Source of the DNA: an uncultured Acetobacteroides sp.
Lineage (GTDB): Bacteria > Bacteroidota > Bacteroidia > Bacteroidales > ZOR0009
NCBI RefSeq assembly: GCF_963678165.1
Contig: NZ_OY782755.1
Location: 3,353,996-3,417,995 of the forward strand
Direction of reading: 5' to 3'
Length of the DNA: 64,000 nt
The notes beneath the pieces were generated by a model that saw only the letters and a list, made by a program, of their open reading frames with translations, was not told where the DNA came from and did no database searches. Below are positions 50,596-59,745 of this stretch, in pieces (within the stretch, counting starts at the first letter, position 1; the number at the start of each line of letters is the position of its first letter). Both the position numbers and the translations under genes were made by a program.

Positions 50596-52554
50596 ATGAA
50601 TAAAGTTGGTTACTACCGGTGTGTATTCCGGTTTGTGGTGGTAGGGTTTCTTATCTTTTTCCTATTCAGAATTCTGTTTATGCTTCGATTCGGCGATTAC
50701 TCGGCCATAGCGAGTAACATGGAGGTAACATGGCGCCTGCTGCTAAACGCCATTCGATTCGATGCTCAGGTTCTGGCCTACATCTTCACGCCCATATCGC
50801 TACTTATGATTTGGCTGCTGGTCTCGAAGAACGATAAGGTGCCCAACACCTTTATCTCCATCCTAAAATGGTATATCGTTATCGTATATACGCTGGTATC
50901 GCTAATTCTGATGCTCGACCAGCAGTACTACCTCAACTTTAAGACGCACTACAGCCTTGTACTGTTCGACTTCTTTAAGGAGAGCCCCTTGGTGCTAACC
51001 AAAAGCATATGGAAGGAGCATCCGGTGCTTCTGTTTTTGGGATGCATTTCAGCCATCTTTATAGGACTAAAGTACTGGTCGGACAAGATACTAAGCCGAC
51101 CAACCCACCCGAACGCCAAGCGCATCATAGCCTTTGTTATCGGGTACTTTATTCTCCTGCCAATTGCCATTAGGGGGTCTGTAACCACATTCCCGTTACG
51201 CTCGGAGGATATATACATATCGGAAAACCGCGAGGTAAACGATTGCGTACCCAACGGCGTGTTTATGCTGAAAAAGGCTTTCAGCGAAGAAGGAAAACAG
51301 TTTGAGCTAGGACAGCCCCAGACAATCCTGAAAGAGGAGGGATTTAGCAACATCAACGAGGCAATAGCCACCTACTACAACATCCCGGTGCAGGAAGCGG
51401 CAAAAAAGCCACTGGAGGAGTGGATTTACAAGGTAACACCGCCGACCGCTAATGCCCGTAAGTACAACGTGGTATTTATTGTTGTGGAGAGCTGGAGTAA
51501 CAAACTTATGGACTATAGCAGTCAGCACGCAAATCTGTTATGCTCCATGGAGAAGCATTTGAAGGAGGATATCCTGTTCCGCCACTTCCAATCGGCGGCC
51601 AACGGCACCATCAACACGCTAGAGACAATAACCACCAACACCCCCTACCAACCGCTATTCACCTCGAAGTATCGCTATACGCAGCTACCAACATCGATTG
51701 CCGAACCCTTCAACGAGAACGGGTATAATACGGAGTTCATTTCGGGAATAGAGCTATCGTGGAGAAACCTTTTTGAGGTGCTCCCCAACCTAAAGTTTAA
51801 GCGCGCATTAGGGAAGTACGAAATACTGCACGACTACCCCAAGGCAACATACAATAACACATGGGGAATATACGACCACGAAATGCTTCGGTGCGTTTTC
51901 GATAAGCTTAAGAAACAGCGTAAGCCCAACTTTTTTCTGTGCTTAACCTCTACCAGCCACACGCCATTTGAGTTTCCTCAGGGATATCCGCTACCTCCAC
52001 TAAACCTTACACCCAAGGATATGGCGCTATACCAAGGCGAAGAGAGTTTGGTGAAGGAGTACCTTAAGGGATACCAGTACTCCAACAAAGCATTGGGCGA
52101 TTTTATGACGTGGATAAAAAGTTCGCCGTTGGCCGCCAACACCATCGTAGTTATAACCGGCGACCATAACATTCGAATGATCTTGCCCTACAACAAGCCA
52201 GGCTCCGACCTGTACGAGAATTCGGTGCCGCTATATATATACCTCCCTCCTGCGCTAAAAAAGCAGGTGCAAATCGATACGGCAAAAATGGGATCGCACT
52301 ACGATATAATCCCAACGCTTGCCCCCCTTGTGCTTAGCAAGGCAAAGTACTTTGCCCTCGGCCAAAATCTCTTCGATGCAAGAAAACCAAGAGAACAATA
52401 CTACAGCATTAACGAGAAACAGACACTTGGAGGTAATCTACTGACATCGAAACAAGCACAAGATGTAGCACGGGCTCGAAGGGCAATGCTTAAATGCTAC
52501 TTTCAAAGCCTATTTACAGAAATCAATAAACCGACAGCAAAGACAAACTTATAG
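50596..52554 (+). CDS. LTA-synthase-family phosphoglycerol transferase/sulfatase-fold enzyme
   Basis: A 652-residue membrane enzyme of the LtaS/OpgB type. Four or five transmembrane helices (about 8-30, 50-75, 85-110, 145-165, 185-205) precede a periplasmic sulfatase-fold domain with NVVFIVVESWSNKLMDYSSQ, the catalytic Thr region NGTINTLETITTNTPYQP, TSHTPFEFPQGYP and VVITGDHNIRM. In a Gram-negative it may add phosphoglycerol or phosphoethanolamine to a glycan or lipid. The substrate is unknown. Confidence 0.9.
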   Translation: MNKVGYYRCVFRFVVVGFLIFFLFRILFMLRFGDYSAIASNMEVTWRLLLNAIRFDAQVLAYIFTPISLLMIWLLVSKNDKVPNTFISILKWYIVIVYTLVSLILMLDQQYYLNFKTHYSLVLFDFFKESPLVLTKSIWKEHPVLLFLGCISAIFIGLKYWSDKILSRPTHPNAKRIIAFVIGYFILLPIAIRGSVTTFPLRSEDIYISENREVNDCVPNGVFMLKKAFSEEGKQFELGQPQTILKEEGFSNINEAIATYYNIPVQEAAKKPLEEWIYKVTPPTANARKYNVVFIVVESWSNKLMDYSSQHANLLCSMEKHLKEDILFRHFQSAANGTINTLETITTNTPYQPLFTSKYRYTQLPTSIAEPFNENGYNTEFISGIELSWRNLFEVLPNLKFKRALGKYEILHDYPKATYNNTWGIYDHEMLRCVFDKLKKQRKPNFFLCLTSTSHTPFEFPQGYPLPPLNLTPKDMALYQGEESLVKEYLKGYQYSNKALGDFMTWIKSSPLAANTIVVITGDHNIRMILPYNKPGSDLYENSVPLYIYLPPALKKQVQIDTAKMGSHYDIIPTLAPLVLSKAKYFALGQNLFDARKPREQYYSINEKQTLGGNLLTSKQAQDVARARRAMLKCYFQSLFTEINKPTAKTNL

Positions 52555-52565
52555 CGAACCAGAAT

Positions 52566-52600
52566 AAAAGCGCAGCCCTAGGGTTGCGCTTTGCTTTTTT
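52566..52600 (+). terminator. Terminator of the LTA-synthase-like gene
   Basis: AAGCGCAGCCC-TA-GGGTTGCGCTT followed by TGCTTTTTT. Almost the same sequence as the hairpin at 50278-50305. Confidence 0.9.
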
Positions 52601-52643
52601 TACGGAATTAGATCGCATCTTCCACAATTGGCAAACAAACTCA

Positions 52644-53099
52644 CTACTTCCTATCGGGGATAAACTCCATAGAGATGGAGTTTACGCAGTGGCGGGTGTT
52701 GGTTTTGGTAAACCCTTCGCCCTCGAATACGTGCCCAAGGTGGGCTCCACAATGGGCACATATAATTTCGACACGCATACCATCGGCATCGGGGATTCGC
52801 TTAACGGCACCCTTAATCTCGCCGTCGAAGGCGGGCCATCCGCAGCCCGCATCAAACTTGCTCTCCGAACGGTAGAGGGGCGCACCGCAGCGCTTGCACA
52901 CGTAGGTTCCCTTTTCGTAGAAGTTATCGTACTTGCCGGTAAAGGGGCGTTCGGTTGCCTTGCGAACGATTACTGCCTCTTCCTCGGGTGTTAACTTCTT
53001 TAGTTCCATCTTCTTGGTATTTTTGTGGACTGCTTTCCCTGTTTGAGCATTGGTACCTACTGCTAGTAGCGCCAATGCAATAGTCAATAGCCATTTCAT
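52644..53099 (-). CDS. msrB: Exported peptide-methionine (R)-S-oxide reductase
   Basis: Reduces methionine-R-sulfoxide in proteins. 151 residues with an N-terminal signal peptide ([19 protein letters not shown]), so it acts outside the cytoplasm. Zinc-binding CKRC and CAHC pairs, the [12 protein letters not shown] loop, and the catalytic [11 protein letters not shown] near the C terminus are all present. Convergent with the LTA-synthase-like gene. No thioredoxin-like partner is adjacent. Confidence 0.94.
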   Translation of the reverse strand: MKWLLTIALALLAVGTNAQTGKAVHKNTKKMELKKLTPEEEAVIVRKATERPFTGKYDNFYEKGTYVCKRCGAPLYRSESKFDAGCGWPAFDGEIKGAVKRIPDADGMRVEIICAHCGAHLGHVFEGEGFTKTNTRHCVNSISMEFIPDRK

Positions 53100-53372
53100 G
53101 GTATTGGGTTTTGCGAATAAACAGCAGTTACACCAAAAAGATTAGCTCGCTGCAAAAGTTAACATCAACTAGGACGCACCCCTCGCGGTTGGAACCTCCT
53201 CTCTAGTGGCCATCAGGGTAAGGGTGCTGAGCTCTGCCATCAAATATGTACTATTACATCCATTCGTTGTACTATTCTCTAAAAGCGACATATTTAGCCA
53301 ATCGCGCTATATATTTGAAGGGATAAGGCATGGGCAATAGCCATGCAACACGTATTCTTCAACACACATGTA

Positions 53373-54587
53373 ATGAAAAAAATCGTACTAATGCTAGCCC
53401 TAGCAATTGCAGTGGGCAGCGGCTACGCGCAAAAGTTTGCCAACCTAGCCAAAACGCCTCCAATGGGCTGGAACAGCTGGAATAAGTTTGCCTGCAACAT
53501 CGACGAGAAACTAATCCGCGAGATTGCTGACGCTATGGTAGCCAACGGCTATAAGGCAGCCGGCTACGAGTACATTGTTATCGATGATTGCTGGCACGGC
53601 CAACGCGATAGCCTTGGATTTATTCACCCCGATCCTACCCGATTCCCTTCGGGAATAAAGGCGCTAGCAGACTACGTTCACTCCAAGGGGCTAAAGTTTG
53701 GCATCTACTCCGATGCCGGAACGCAAACCTGCGGAGGGAAACCCGGCAGCCTTGGGCACGAGTACCAGGATGCCATTACCTATGCGCAATGGGGTGTAGA
53801 CTACCTAAAGTACGACTGGTGCTTCACCGAGAACGTGAACTCGAAGGGGGCATATACCACCATGAGCAAGGCGCTTGCTGCTGCCGGACACCCTATCCTC
53901 TTTAGCATGTGCGAGTGGGGTACCAACAAGCCCTGGCTTTGGGCCTCCAACATAGCCCACATGTGGCGCACCACAGGCGATATCTTCAACTGCTTTGATG
54001 GTATTCAGGATCACGGAACCTACAAGTGCTGGGGAACAATGCAGATCCTCGACATGTCAGAACCGCTAAGGCAGTATGCCGCTCCTGGCCACTGGAACGA
54101 CCTAGATATGCTCGAGGTTGGCAACGGCATGCCGGCCAACGAAGACCGTGCCCACTTTACCATGTGGTGCATGGTAGCATCACCCCTTATTATGGGACAC
54201 GACTTGCGTAACGCCTCGGCACAAACGCAAGAAATCCTTACCAACAAGGAGGTGATTGCCGTAAGCCAAGATTCGTTAGGCATTGCCGCATTTAAGCATT
54301 CGACAAAGGACAGCATTCAGGTTTGGTGCAAACCTCTTAAGGGTGGCGATTGGGCCATCTGCTTCCTCAACAGAGGGAAGAACGCCGCCAACGTTGAATT
54401 CGACTGGAAGACCCAAGCGGTGGTGGATACCCTATCGAACACCAGCGCCAGCCTCGACAAGGTAATCTACCAGCTAAAAGATTTGTGGGCGAAGAAACCA
54501 GCAGGGACTACAAAGAGCAAGCTAAAGGCTGTCGTTCCTGGACATGATGTAGTCCTACTCCGATTGACGCCAATTAAAAAGAAGTAG
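53373..54587 (+). CDS. Glycoside hydrolase family 27 alpha-galactosidase
   Basis: Releases terminal alpha-galactose residues. 404 residues from the ATG at 53373 (signal MKKIVLMLALAIAVGSGYAQ). The catalytic TIM barrel shows TPPMGWNSWNKFACN, YIVIDDCWHG, the nucleophile Asp in YLKYDWCF near residue 148, and the acid/base region GHWNDLDMLEVGNG. A C-terminal beta domain closes the protein. The longer frame from 53343 adds ten residues before the signal. It stands alone rather than in a polysaccharide utilisation locus. N-acetylgalactosaminidase activity cannot be excluded. Confidence 0.94.
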   Translation: MKKIVLMLALAIAVGSGYAQKFANLAKTPPMGWNSWNKFACNIDEKLIREIADAMVANGYKAAGYEYIVIDDCWHGQRDSLGFIHPDPTRFPSGIKALADYVHSKGLKFGIYSDAGTQTCGGKPGSLGHEYQDAITYAQWGVDYLKYDWCFTENVNSKGAYTTMSKALAAAGHPILFSMCEWGTNKPWLWASNIAHMWRTTGDIFNCFDGIQDHGTYKCWGTMQILDMSEPLRQYAAPGHWNDLDMLEVGNGMPANEDRAHFTMWCMVASPLIMGHDLRNASAQTQEILTNKEVIAVSQDSLGIAAFKHSTKDSIQVWCKPLKGGDWAICFLNRGKNAANVEFDWKTQAVVDTLSNTSASLDKVIYQLKDLWAKKPAGTTKSKLKAVVPGHDVVLLRLTPIKKK

Positions 54588-54695
54588 TATACCTTCTTTT
54601 GCATCCTCCCTGGTAGCCGAAGAGCCATTAAAAGTATATTACCGGAGCCGAACTGCTCCTAAGCAATAATTGAGAAGGCGAAACGAGCATGATAT

Positions 54696-54724
54696 AAAAG
54701 CGTAGGCTGCTTAGCCTACGCTTT
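54696..54724. terminator. Bidirectional terminator
   Basis: AAAAGCGTAGGCT and AGCCTACGCTTTT pair across a 3-4 base loop, with TATTTTG following. It separates the galactosidase from the convergent ferredoxin gene. Confidence 0.87.
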
Positions 54725-54747
54725 TATTTTGAACAATGCTTGTAAGG

Positions 54748-54930
54748 CTACTGCTTATGCACGGCGCCCATCCCGCAATGGCGGATGCACTTGCCGCATT
54801 CAATACATTTTGCTTCGTCGATAACCGGAAGCCCATAGCCATTCTGCGATATAGCGCCAACCGGGCAGGTTGGGATAAGGGGACATCGGTGGTTCTGCGG
54901 GCATCTGCTTTTGCTAACTGTTAAAGCCAT
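54748..54930 (-). CDS. Small ferredoxin-like 4Fe-4S protein
   Basis: 60 residues. The C-terminal half has one complete cluster motif, CIECGKCIRHCGMGA. The N-terminal half has irregular Cys spacing (CPQNHRCPLIPTCPVGA) that may form a second, atypical cluster with the last Cys of the complete motif. This layout recurs in small Bacteroidota ferredoxins. A partner enzyme is not adjacent. Confidence 0.85.
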   Translation of the reverse strand: MALTVSKSRCPQNHRCPLIPTCPVGAISQNGYGLPVIDEAKCIECGKCIRHCGMGAVHKQ

Positions 54931-55221
54931 GTGATCATCTTTTTGGTTTATGCGGCAAAGCTAACGCAATACGAATAGTGGAAAGATATTTTGATGCTGT
55001 TGTTCGCCCATCGGCGAGCTGATATGCATCAACGCAGCGTGCAAACAGGCTGCTTACTTTACAAATACATATAGAAGATAAAAAGGCAGGTGTTTCTCGT
55101 AGCATAGCAGCAATAATGCTACCTTAACGCCCCCTAAAGCAATGCACAACCAACAGACAACAGACAATCACCTGTAAACAAGAACCTCCTCACAAATAGG
55201 AAGTAATCAATATAGAAAAAG

Positions 55222-56340
55222 ATGATTTTCATGACGAAGATTGAAAAAAGTAGAGTCACACTTGTTGCAGCTTTGCTGATAGGCATACTGCTTACAAGCG
55301 GTTGCACCAAACGTATCCACATACAAACGACAACCATATCTGCAGGTACTTTTACCATGGGCTGCACAAAAAATGAGAAGGGATGCTACGAAAATGAGGC
55401 AAAGCACCAGGTAACCGTGAGCGCTTTTAAGATGAGTCAGCATGAGATAACCAACGCTGCATTCGCCAAATTCCTAAATACGAAAGGAGTTGGCCGCGAT
55501 GGAAAGTATGCTGCGGGCTCCTACCCAACGCAAACGCTAATATGCACGAGCTCGGGCATTCAGGATTGGGGGCTACACTATATAAACGATCAATGGGTAC
55601 CAGCCGCTGGCTTCGAAAATCATCCCGTGGTATTTGTATCATGGTACGGCGCAGCCGAATTCGCCACCTATGTAGGGGGAAGGCTACCAACCGAAGCCGA
55701 ATGGGAATATGCCTGCCGTGCAGGAACCTCTACACCATTTAGCACGGGCTACTGCCTAAGCAGTACGCAGGCCAACTACGACTGCAAGTACCCTTACGAC
55801 TCCTGCTCTAATACGAATACCACCGCATCCTACACCAAAAGTCCGCAGCCAGTAGGCAGCTATCCGCCCAATAGGTGGGGGTTGTACGACATGCATGGTA
55901 ACGTATGGGAGTGGTGTGGAGATTGGTACAAATCCTACGGCATTGCCGAACAAATAGACCCTACAGGGCCAGCGGAGGCAACAGCGCTAGCGTCGAAGGT
56001 TCTCCGCGGAAGCAGCTGGATCTTTTCGGCGACTTACAGCCGAAGTGCACGCCGCGACTATCGCAGCCCAAGCGGCAGTGGCGATGATATCGGCTTCCGA
56101 GTCGTTTTCCCCTTGTCTGAAAAAATAGGAAATGAATCCAAAAAGAAGGGACAGAAAGTGATTTCAGGTTCCTTCTATGTTTGCTACAATTCTCCCTTAA
56201 CGGCTTTTACTACCTCGAAGATGCTTTGGGAGATTTCGCCGCTTGATGCATGGATTTTCACCTCTGGCATTTCGAGATGGTTCTTAGCCACATACTCTGC
56301 GAGCCATTCAGCGCAATCAACCGTACTTTTCTCAACATAG
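55222..56340 (+). CDS. SUMF1/FGE-fold lipoprotein, probably non-catalytic, with extended C terminus
   Basis: 372 residues. A lipoprotein signal (LLIGILLTSGC) is followed by the formylglycine-generating-enzyme sulfatase fold: GTFTMGCTKNEKGCYENEAK, MSQHEITNAAFAKFL, RLPTEAEWEYACRAG, LYDMHGNVWEWCGDW and SARRDYRSPSGSGDDIGFR. The Cys pair of true FGE in this last region is replaced (SYSRSARRDYRS), so oxidase activity is unlikely. The family normally ends soon after GFRVVF (about residue 295); here about 77 further residues follow and overlap the convergent cREC-like gene, which suggests a lost stop codon. A second ATG at 55231 is equally possible. Confidence 0.83.
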   Translation: MIFMTKIEKSRVTLVAALLIGILLTSGCTKRIHIQTTTISAGTFTMGCTKNEKGCYENEAKHQVTVSAFKMSQHEITNAAFAKFLNTKGVGRDGKYAAGSYPTQTLICTSSGIQDWGLHYINDQWVPAAGFENHPVVFVSWYGAAEFATYVGGRLPTEAEWEYACRAGTSTPFSTGYCLSSTQANYDCKYPYDSCSNTNTTASYTKSPQPVGSYPPNRWGLYDMHGNVWEWCGDWYKSYGIAEQIDPTGPAEATALASKVLRGSSWIFSATYSRSARRDYRSPSGSGDDIGFRVVFPLSEKIGNESKKKGQKVISGSFYVCYNSPLTAFTTSKMLWEISPLDAWIFTSGISRWFLATYSASHSAQSTVLFST

Positions 56341-56573
56341 GTTTCTAAATCTCGCCCAACATCACGGCTTAGGTGCAGCGTAGAGATGGCGCCATCGAAT
56401 GATACCAGGCTGGGAAATGCTCCACGATGGTAGTATCCGCTAATGTTAGCGGTAAACTCTTCGAAGCTGCGAACCACCAACCAACCTTGCTCGAGGTAAA
56501 CCTCGTCGTGGTTGTAGTAGTAGAGATCTTCGGGATCGCGGTAGTCATCTAAAAGAACTTTGTATGTTTTCAT
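56184..56573 (-). CDS. cREC-type (cyclic-phosphate processing receiver-like) protein, degenerate
   Basis: 129 residues. The N terminus KVLLDDYRDPEDLYYYNHDE and the following WLVVRSFEEFTANISGYYHR match the receiver-like cREC family, where an LDDxRxP motif is followed by a WxxVRxYxEF segment. The usual SFDHDL reads SFDGAI (VSFDGAISTLH), so a metal-binding residue is lost. The last 157 bases overlap the 3' end of the FGE-fold gene in antisense. Unknown role. Confidence 0.68.
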   Translation of the reverse strand: MKTYKVLLDDYRDPEDLYYYNHDEVYLEQGWLVVRSFEEFTANISGYYHRGAFPSLVSFDGAISTLHLSRDVGRDLETYVEKSTVDCAEWLAEYVAKNHLEMPEVKIHASSGEISQSIFEVVKAVKGEL

Positions 56574-56774
56574 TCTGCAGCCTATGGTTTCTGATAAGAG
56601 ATGTTCAATGCTATACGCTTTAAGAATTGCAAAAGTAGCACTAGTATTTGTATAGAGTCTCGTAATAGCAACATTTTATCTTTCATTATGATGATCTCCA
56701 AAAAACATCGCAACATCGTGCTTGATTAATTACATAATTCAGTTAATTTGGTGGTCGACAAAACTAGCAAACCT

Positions 56775-57407
56775 ATGAAAACAAATGTTTGGACATTACC
56801 CACCCGAATATTCCACTGGTACTTAGCAGCAGGCTGCGTGCTGGCATACCTTCTAAGCGATTACACCCAAACCCATGCTGCAATTGGGCTGAGCATAGGC
56901 ACGCTCCTACTCTTTCGGTTGATTTGGGGCATTACAGGTCCTCGCTACTCCCGATTTAAGGACTTTCCCATCTCACCCAAAAAGGTAATTCACTTTATAA
57001 AGAACATCAAAGCTGAAGAACACCTCTATACGGGGCATAATCCTGCAGCAGCTACCATTATGCTGCTTATTATCCTTACAGGTATTTGCGTAGCAGCAAC
57101 AGGTCTGCTCACAGCGCTGTCTGATGATACCGATTTCTTTGGACCAGCCCGCTTCTCCAACTTCGAAGGTCACCTCGAACTGCATGAGACCTTTATAACG
57201 ATACTAATGATTCTAGTTGGAACGCATATTATCGGTCTAGCCACAAGCTTCTACACGGAAAAGAACGCCAAAACAATATTTTCAATGTTCTCTGGGACAA
57301 AAAGGCTTCCCGGAATAAATGCCAACCTAAACCTGTGGCAAAGAGCATCTGCCGTTATTGCAGGTGTAGCAACCATATCTGTGTTGGTTTACGTGCTTAG
57401 CCTATAA
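56775..57407 (+). CDS. Cytochrome b561-family membrane protein
   Basis: A di-heme membrane electron-transfer protein of the Cytochrom_B_N (bacterial cytochrome b561) type. The ATG at 56775 is chosen (MKTNVWTLPTRIFHWYLAAG, with the conserved His and W); the 56748 start is a TTG. Four transmembrane helices follow, with conserved features GTLLLFRLIWGITGPRYSRF, LHETFITILMILVGTHIIG and His residues for two hemes. The electron donor and acceptor are unknown. The 212 bases downstream hold the LrgA promoter region. Confidence 0.9.
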   Translation: MKTNVWTLPTRIFHWYLAAGCVLAYLLSDYTQTHAAIGLSIGTLLLFRLIWGITGPRYSRFKDFPISPKKVIHFIKNIKAEEHLYTGHNPAAATIMLLIILTGICVAATGLLTALSDDTDFFGPARFSNFEGHLELHETFITILMILVGTHIIGLATSFYTEKNAKTIFSMFSGTKRLPGINANLNLWQRASAVIAGVATISVLVYVLSL

Positions 57408-57591
57408 GGAGACACGAGTATCAAGACACAAGAATCAAGATTTTGCTGTAATTCTTATCGTAAAGGGTAACATATAATAAAGAATAACTTCCTTGTGTTT
57501 CGGTTTAGCGTATTCAAAAAAGGGAAGCCTTAATAAACCCTTTTATTGTTAATCACTACAAATCAGCATGCCAAGATTTTTAAAAGGGGGC

Positions 57592-57599
57592 TACCTTTG
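57592..57599 (+). promoter_or_regulatory. Candidate -7 box for lrgAB
   Basis: TACCTTTG, an exact consensus match, 20 bases before the lrgA ATG at 57620. Confidence 0.5.
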
Positions 57600-57619
57600 C
57601 CCCTAAACATCTCAAAAGC

Positions 57620-57961
57620 ATGATTTACGGCCTATTCATCATCTTCCTATACCTAACGATAGGAAATTTGATTAGCAGCATGATCGATGGCTTTATTCCT
57701 GGAAGTGTGATTGGAATGCTTCTCCTTTTTGCCTCATTGCTCCTTAAAATCGTAAAAGCAGATAAAATCCGTCCAACAGCCAATACATTAACTCAAAACA
57801 TGTCGCTGTTTTTCCTGCCAGCAGGAGTTGGAATTGTTACGGCAACTGCCATTTTAGAGGAATACTGGGCTTCGATTTTGCTATCGAGCATTATTAGCAC
57901 CGTGCTGGTTATTATTACTGTAGGTTGGATTCAACAAAAGATGGAGAAATGGAAACTGTAA
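57620..57961 (+). CDS. lrgA: LrgA/CidA holin-like family protein
   Basis: 113 residues with four hydrophobic segments and the family pattern YGLFIIFLYLTIGNLISSMI, PGSVIGMLLLFASLLLKIVK and SLFFLPAGVGIVTA. In Gram-positives the pair modulates murein hydrolase export or transports small acids such as pyruvate; the role in this phylum is unproven. The gene overlaps lrgB by 13 bases. Confidence 0.92.
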   Translation: MIYGLFIIFLYLTIGNLISSMIDGFIPGSVIGMLLLFASLLLKIVKADKIRPTANTLTQNMSLFFLPAGVGIVTATAILEEYWASILLSSIISTVLVIITVGWIQQKMEKWKL

Positions 57962-58647
57962 AAGAGTTATTCGCCTCGCAGGCCTTTGTACTTGGTTTTG
58001 TGCTCGGAATTTACACCTTTAGCTTATGGCTATTCCGCAAAACCAAGATAAGCCTACTCCATCCGCTACTTACCAGCATACTGCTGATTATAGTTATTCT
58101 GAAGATATTTGGAGTTGAGTACAAGACCTTCGAAAAAGGCTCCGACATCGTCAACTTTATGCTAGGGCCCACCGTTGTTGCCCTCGGAGTTACCCTATAC
58201 GATCAGGTTACCCATATTAAAGGAAATCTGTTTTCTATCCTTACATCAATTTTTGTTGGGGCTATAGTAGGTATTGCCAGCGTTACCGCAGTATTGTATG
58301 CGATGGGCGCAAACAAAGCCCTCGTGGCAACGCTCCAGCCCAAATCGGTTACTACGCCAATTGCCATGAGCATCTCCGAAAAGTTTGGAGGATTACCTGC
58401 ACTAACCGCTGTAATTGTTGTTGCCGTTGGCATATTTGGAGGAATCGTAGGACCATTTGTACTCGATAAGATGGGTATATCTAGCAAGATTGCGCGAGGA
58501 TTGGCTCTTGGAGCCGCTGCTCATGGAATGGGAACCGCCCGCGCAATGGAGCTGGGTGCCATAGAAGGAGCCATCAGCGGGCTTGCCATTGGACTAATGG
58601 GCGCAGCTACAGCGCTGCTTGTCCCAATTATGAGGATGATAATGTAA
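57949..58647 (+). CDS. lrgB: LrgB family protein
   Basis: About 232 residues from the ATG at 57949 (METVKELFASQAFVLGFVLG); an upstream frame start at 57925 is less likely. Six or seven membrane segments, with the conserved LGPTVVALGVTLYDQ, QPKSVTTPIAMSISEKFGGL and AHGMGTARAMELGAIEGAIS. Forms the usual two-gene unit with lrgA. Confidence 0.93.
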   Translation: METVKELFASQAFVLGFVLGIYTFSLWLFRKTKISLLHPLLTSILLIIVILKIFGVEYKTFEKGSDIVNFMLGPTVVALGVTLYDQVTHIKGNLFSILTSIFVGAIVGIASVTAVLYAMGANKALVATLQPKSVTTPIAMSISEKFGGLPALTAVIVVAVGIFGGIVGPFVLDKMGISSKIARGLALGAAAHGMGTARAMELGAIEGAISGLAIGLMGAATALLVPIMRMIM

Positions 58648-58765
58648 CTTTAAGATTTTAGACCATAACGCAGGAATCTATTGACACAACCTTACGAGAT
58701 TCCCCTTGCTAATCAACGTTTGAAAATTTGGCCCATCAACATTCAAACCACGGCACGCCGCTCCT

Positions 58766-59527
58766 CTAAGCGACAATCAATTTAACGCCGGCCTCCTCAA
58801 TCTTCTTGACAAAAGCAGAACTAATGCCGCTATCGGTAATAATGATATCAACAGCGTCGATGTCGCAAATCTTGCCAAACCCTTTGCGCCCGAACTTCGA
58901 TGAGTCGGCAACCACGATTATTCGTTGAGCAGCTTTTATCATCTTTTGATTAAGGTGAGCCTCAAGCATATTGGTGGTAGTCAAACCAAATTCTAAATCG
59001 ATACCATCAACTCCCAAGAAAAGCTTATTGCAGGCAAAGTCGTTAAGCATCTTTTCGGCATAAGGCCCCACGGCAGAGAAGGAGCTCTTTCGCACCACAC
59101 CACCAAGCATCACAATTTCCAAATCCTTATGCCCCAGCAGCGATTCTGCAACATTCAGCGCTGCAGTAAGCACCGTAAGCTTTGTGTAAGGATCGATAGC
59201 ACGAGCAACCTCTAGCACCGTAGTGCCCGAAGCTATAATAATCGAATCTTCTGGCTTAATGAACTCTACAGCCTTCTGAGCGATTTGCCGCTTTTCATCT
59301 ACATGAATGCGCTCCTTTATATTAACAGGACTATCGTTTACGTAAGGATCGAAGTGGCTTGCACTGCCATGAGCACGAAACAAAAGCTTCTTCTCCTCCA
59401 AGAATTTCAAATCCTTTCGAATAGTTACAGCCGAAACTTTCAGTTCTTCACTTAAGTCTACAACCGAAACCGTTCCTTCCTTAAGCACCTTATCAAGAAT
59501 AAACTTATGTCGATCAGTGATTTTCAT
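58766..59527 (-). CDS. glpR: DeoR-family regulator, probable repressor of the glycerol genes
   Basis: 253 residues. The N-terminal winged HTH is VSVVDLSEELKVSAVTIRKD followed by LKFLEEKKLLFRAHGSA; the C-terminal sugar-phosphate sensor domain contains IIIASGTTVLEVARAID, VMLGGVVRKSSFSAVGPYA and FLGVDGIDLEFGLTTTN. It is transcribed divergently from glpD-glpK-glpF with a 218-base gap containing T-rich TTTCG/TTTTG repeats. The name glpR is inferred from this context; the effector, likely glycerol 3-phosphate, is not proven. Confidence 0.85.
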   Translation of the reverse strand: MKITDRHKFILDKVLKEGTVSVVDLSEELKVSAVTIRKDLKFLEEKKLLFRAHGSASHFDPYVNDSPVNIKERIHVDEKRQIAQKAVEFIKPEDSIIIASGTTVLEVARAIDPYTKLTVLTAALNVAESLLGHKDLEIVMLGGVVRKSSFSAVGPYAEKMLNDFACNKLFLGVDGIDLEFGLTTTNMLEAHLNQKMIKAAQRIIVVADSSKFGRKGFGKICDIDAVDIIITDSGISSAFVKKIEEAGVKLIVA

Positions 59528-59600
59528 ACAAACAGATTACTTTTTTCTCAGCACATCAAATATAACACTTTCCTTTTCAAAAAAAATCTTTATCTCTTTT

Positions 59601-59653
59601 TACGATCTTTTCTTTCGTTTTGTTTTGTTTTTCATTTTTTATTCTTTCATTTG
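59601..59653 (+). promoter_or_regulatory. Probable glpD promoter with overlapping TTTTG repeats
   Basis: TTTG at 59624-59627, 18-base spacer, then TTCATTTG at 59646-59653 (one mismatch to TAnnTTTG). The -33 lies inside direct repeats TTTCG-TTTTG-TTTTG (59613-59627), and further TTTC-type repeats flank it. DeoR-family repressors often bind such direct repeats, so this is a candidate operator. The leader to the ATG would be about 90 bases. Confidence 0.5.
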
Positions 59654-59745
59654 CAACTGTAGTCGAAACTTTACGTAAGGTCTAAAGCACAAGTTCGAAA
59701 CCAATTCGGAACACAACAAAAAGGAGAAACAAAAATAAAGCAACC

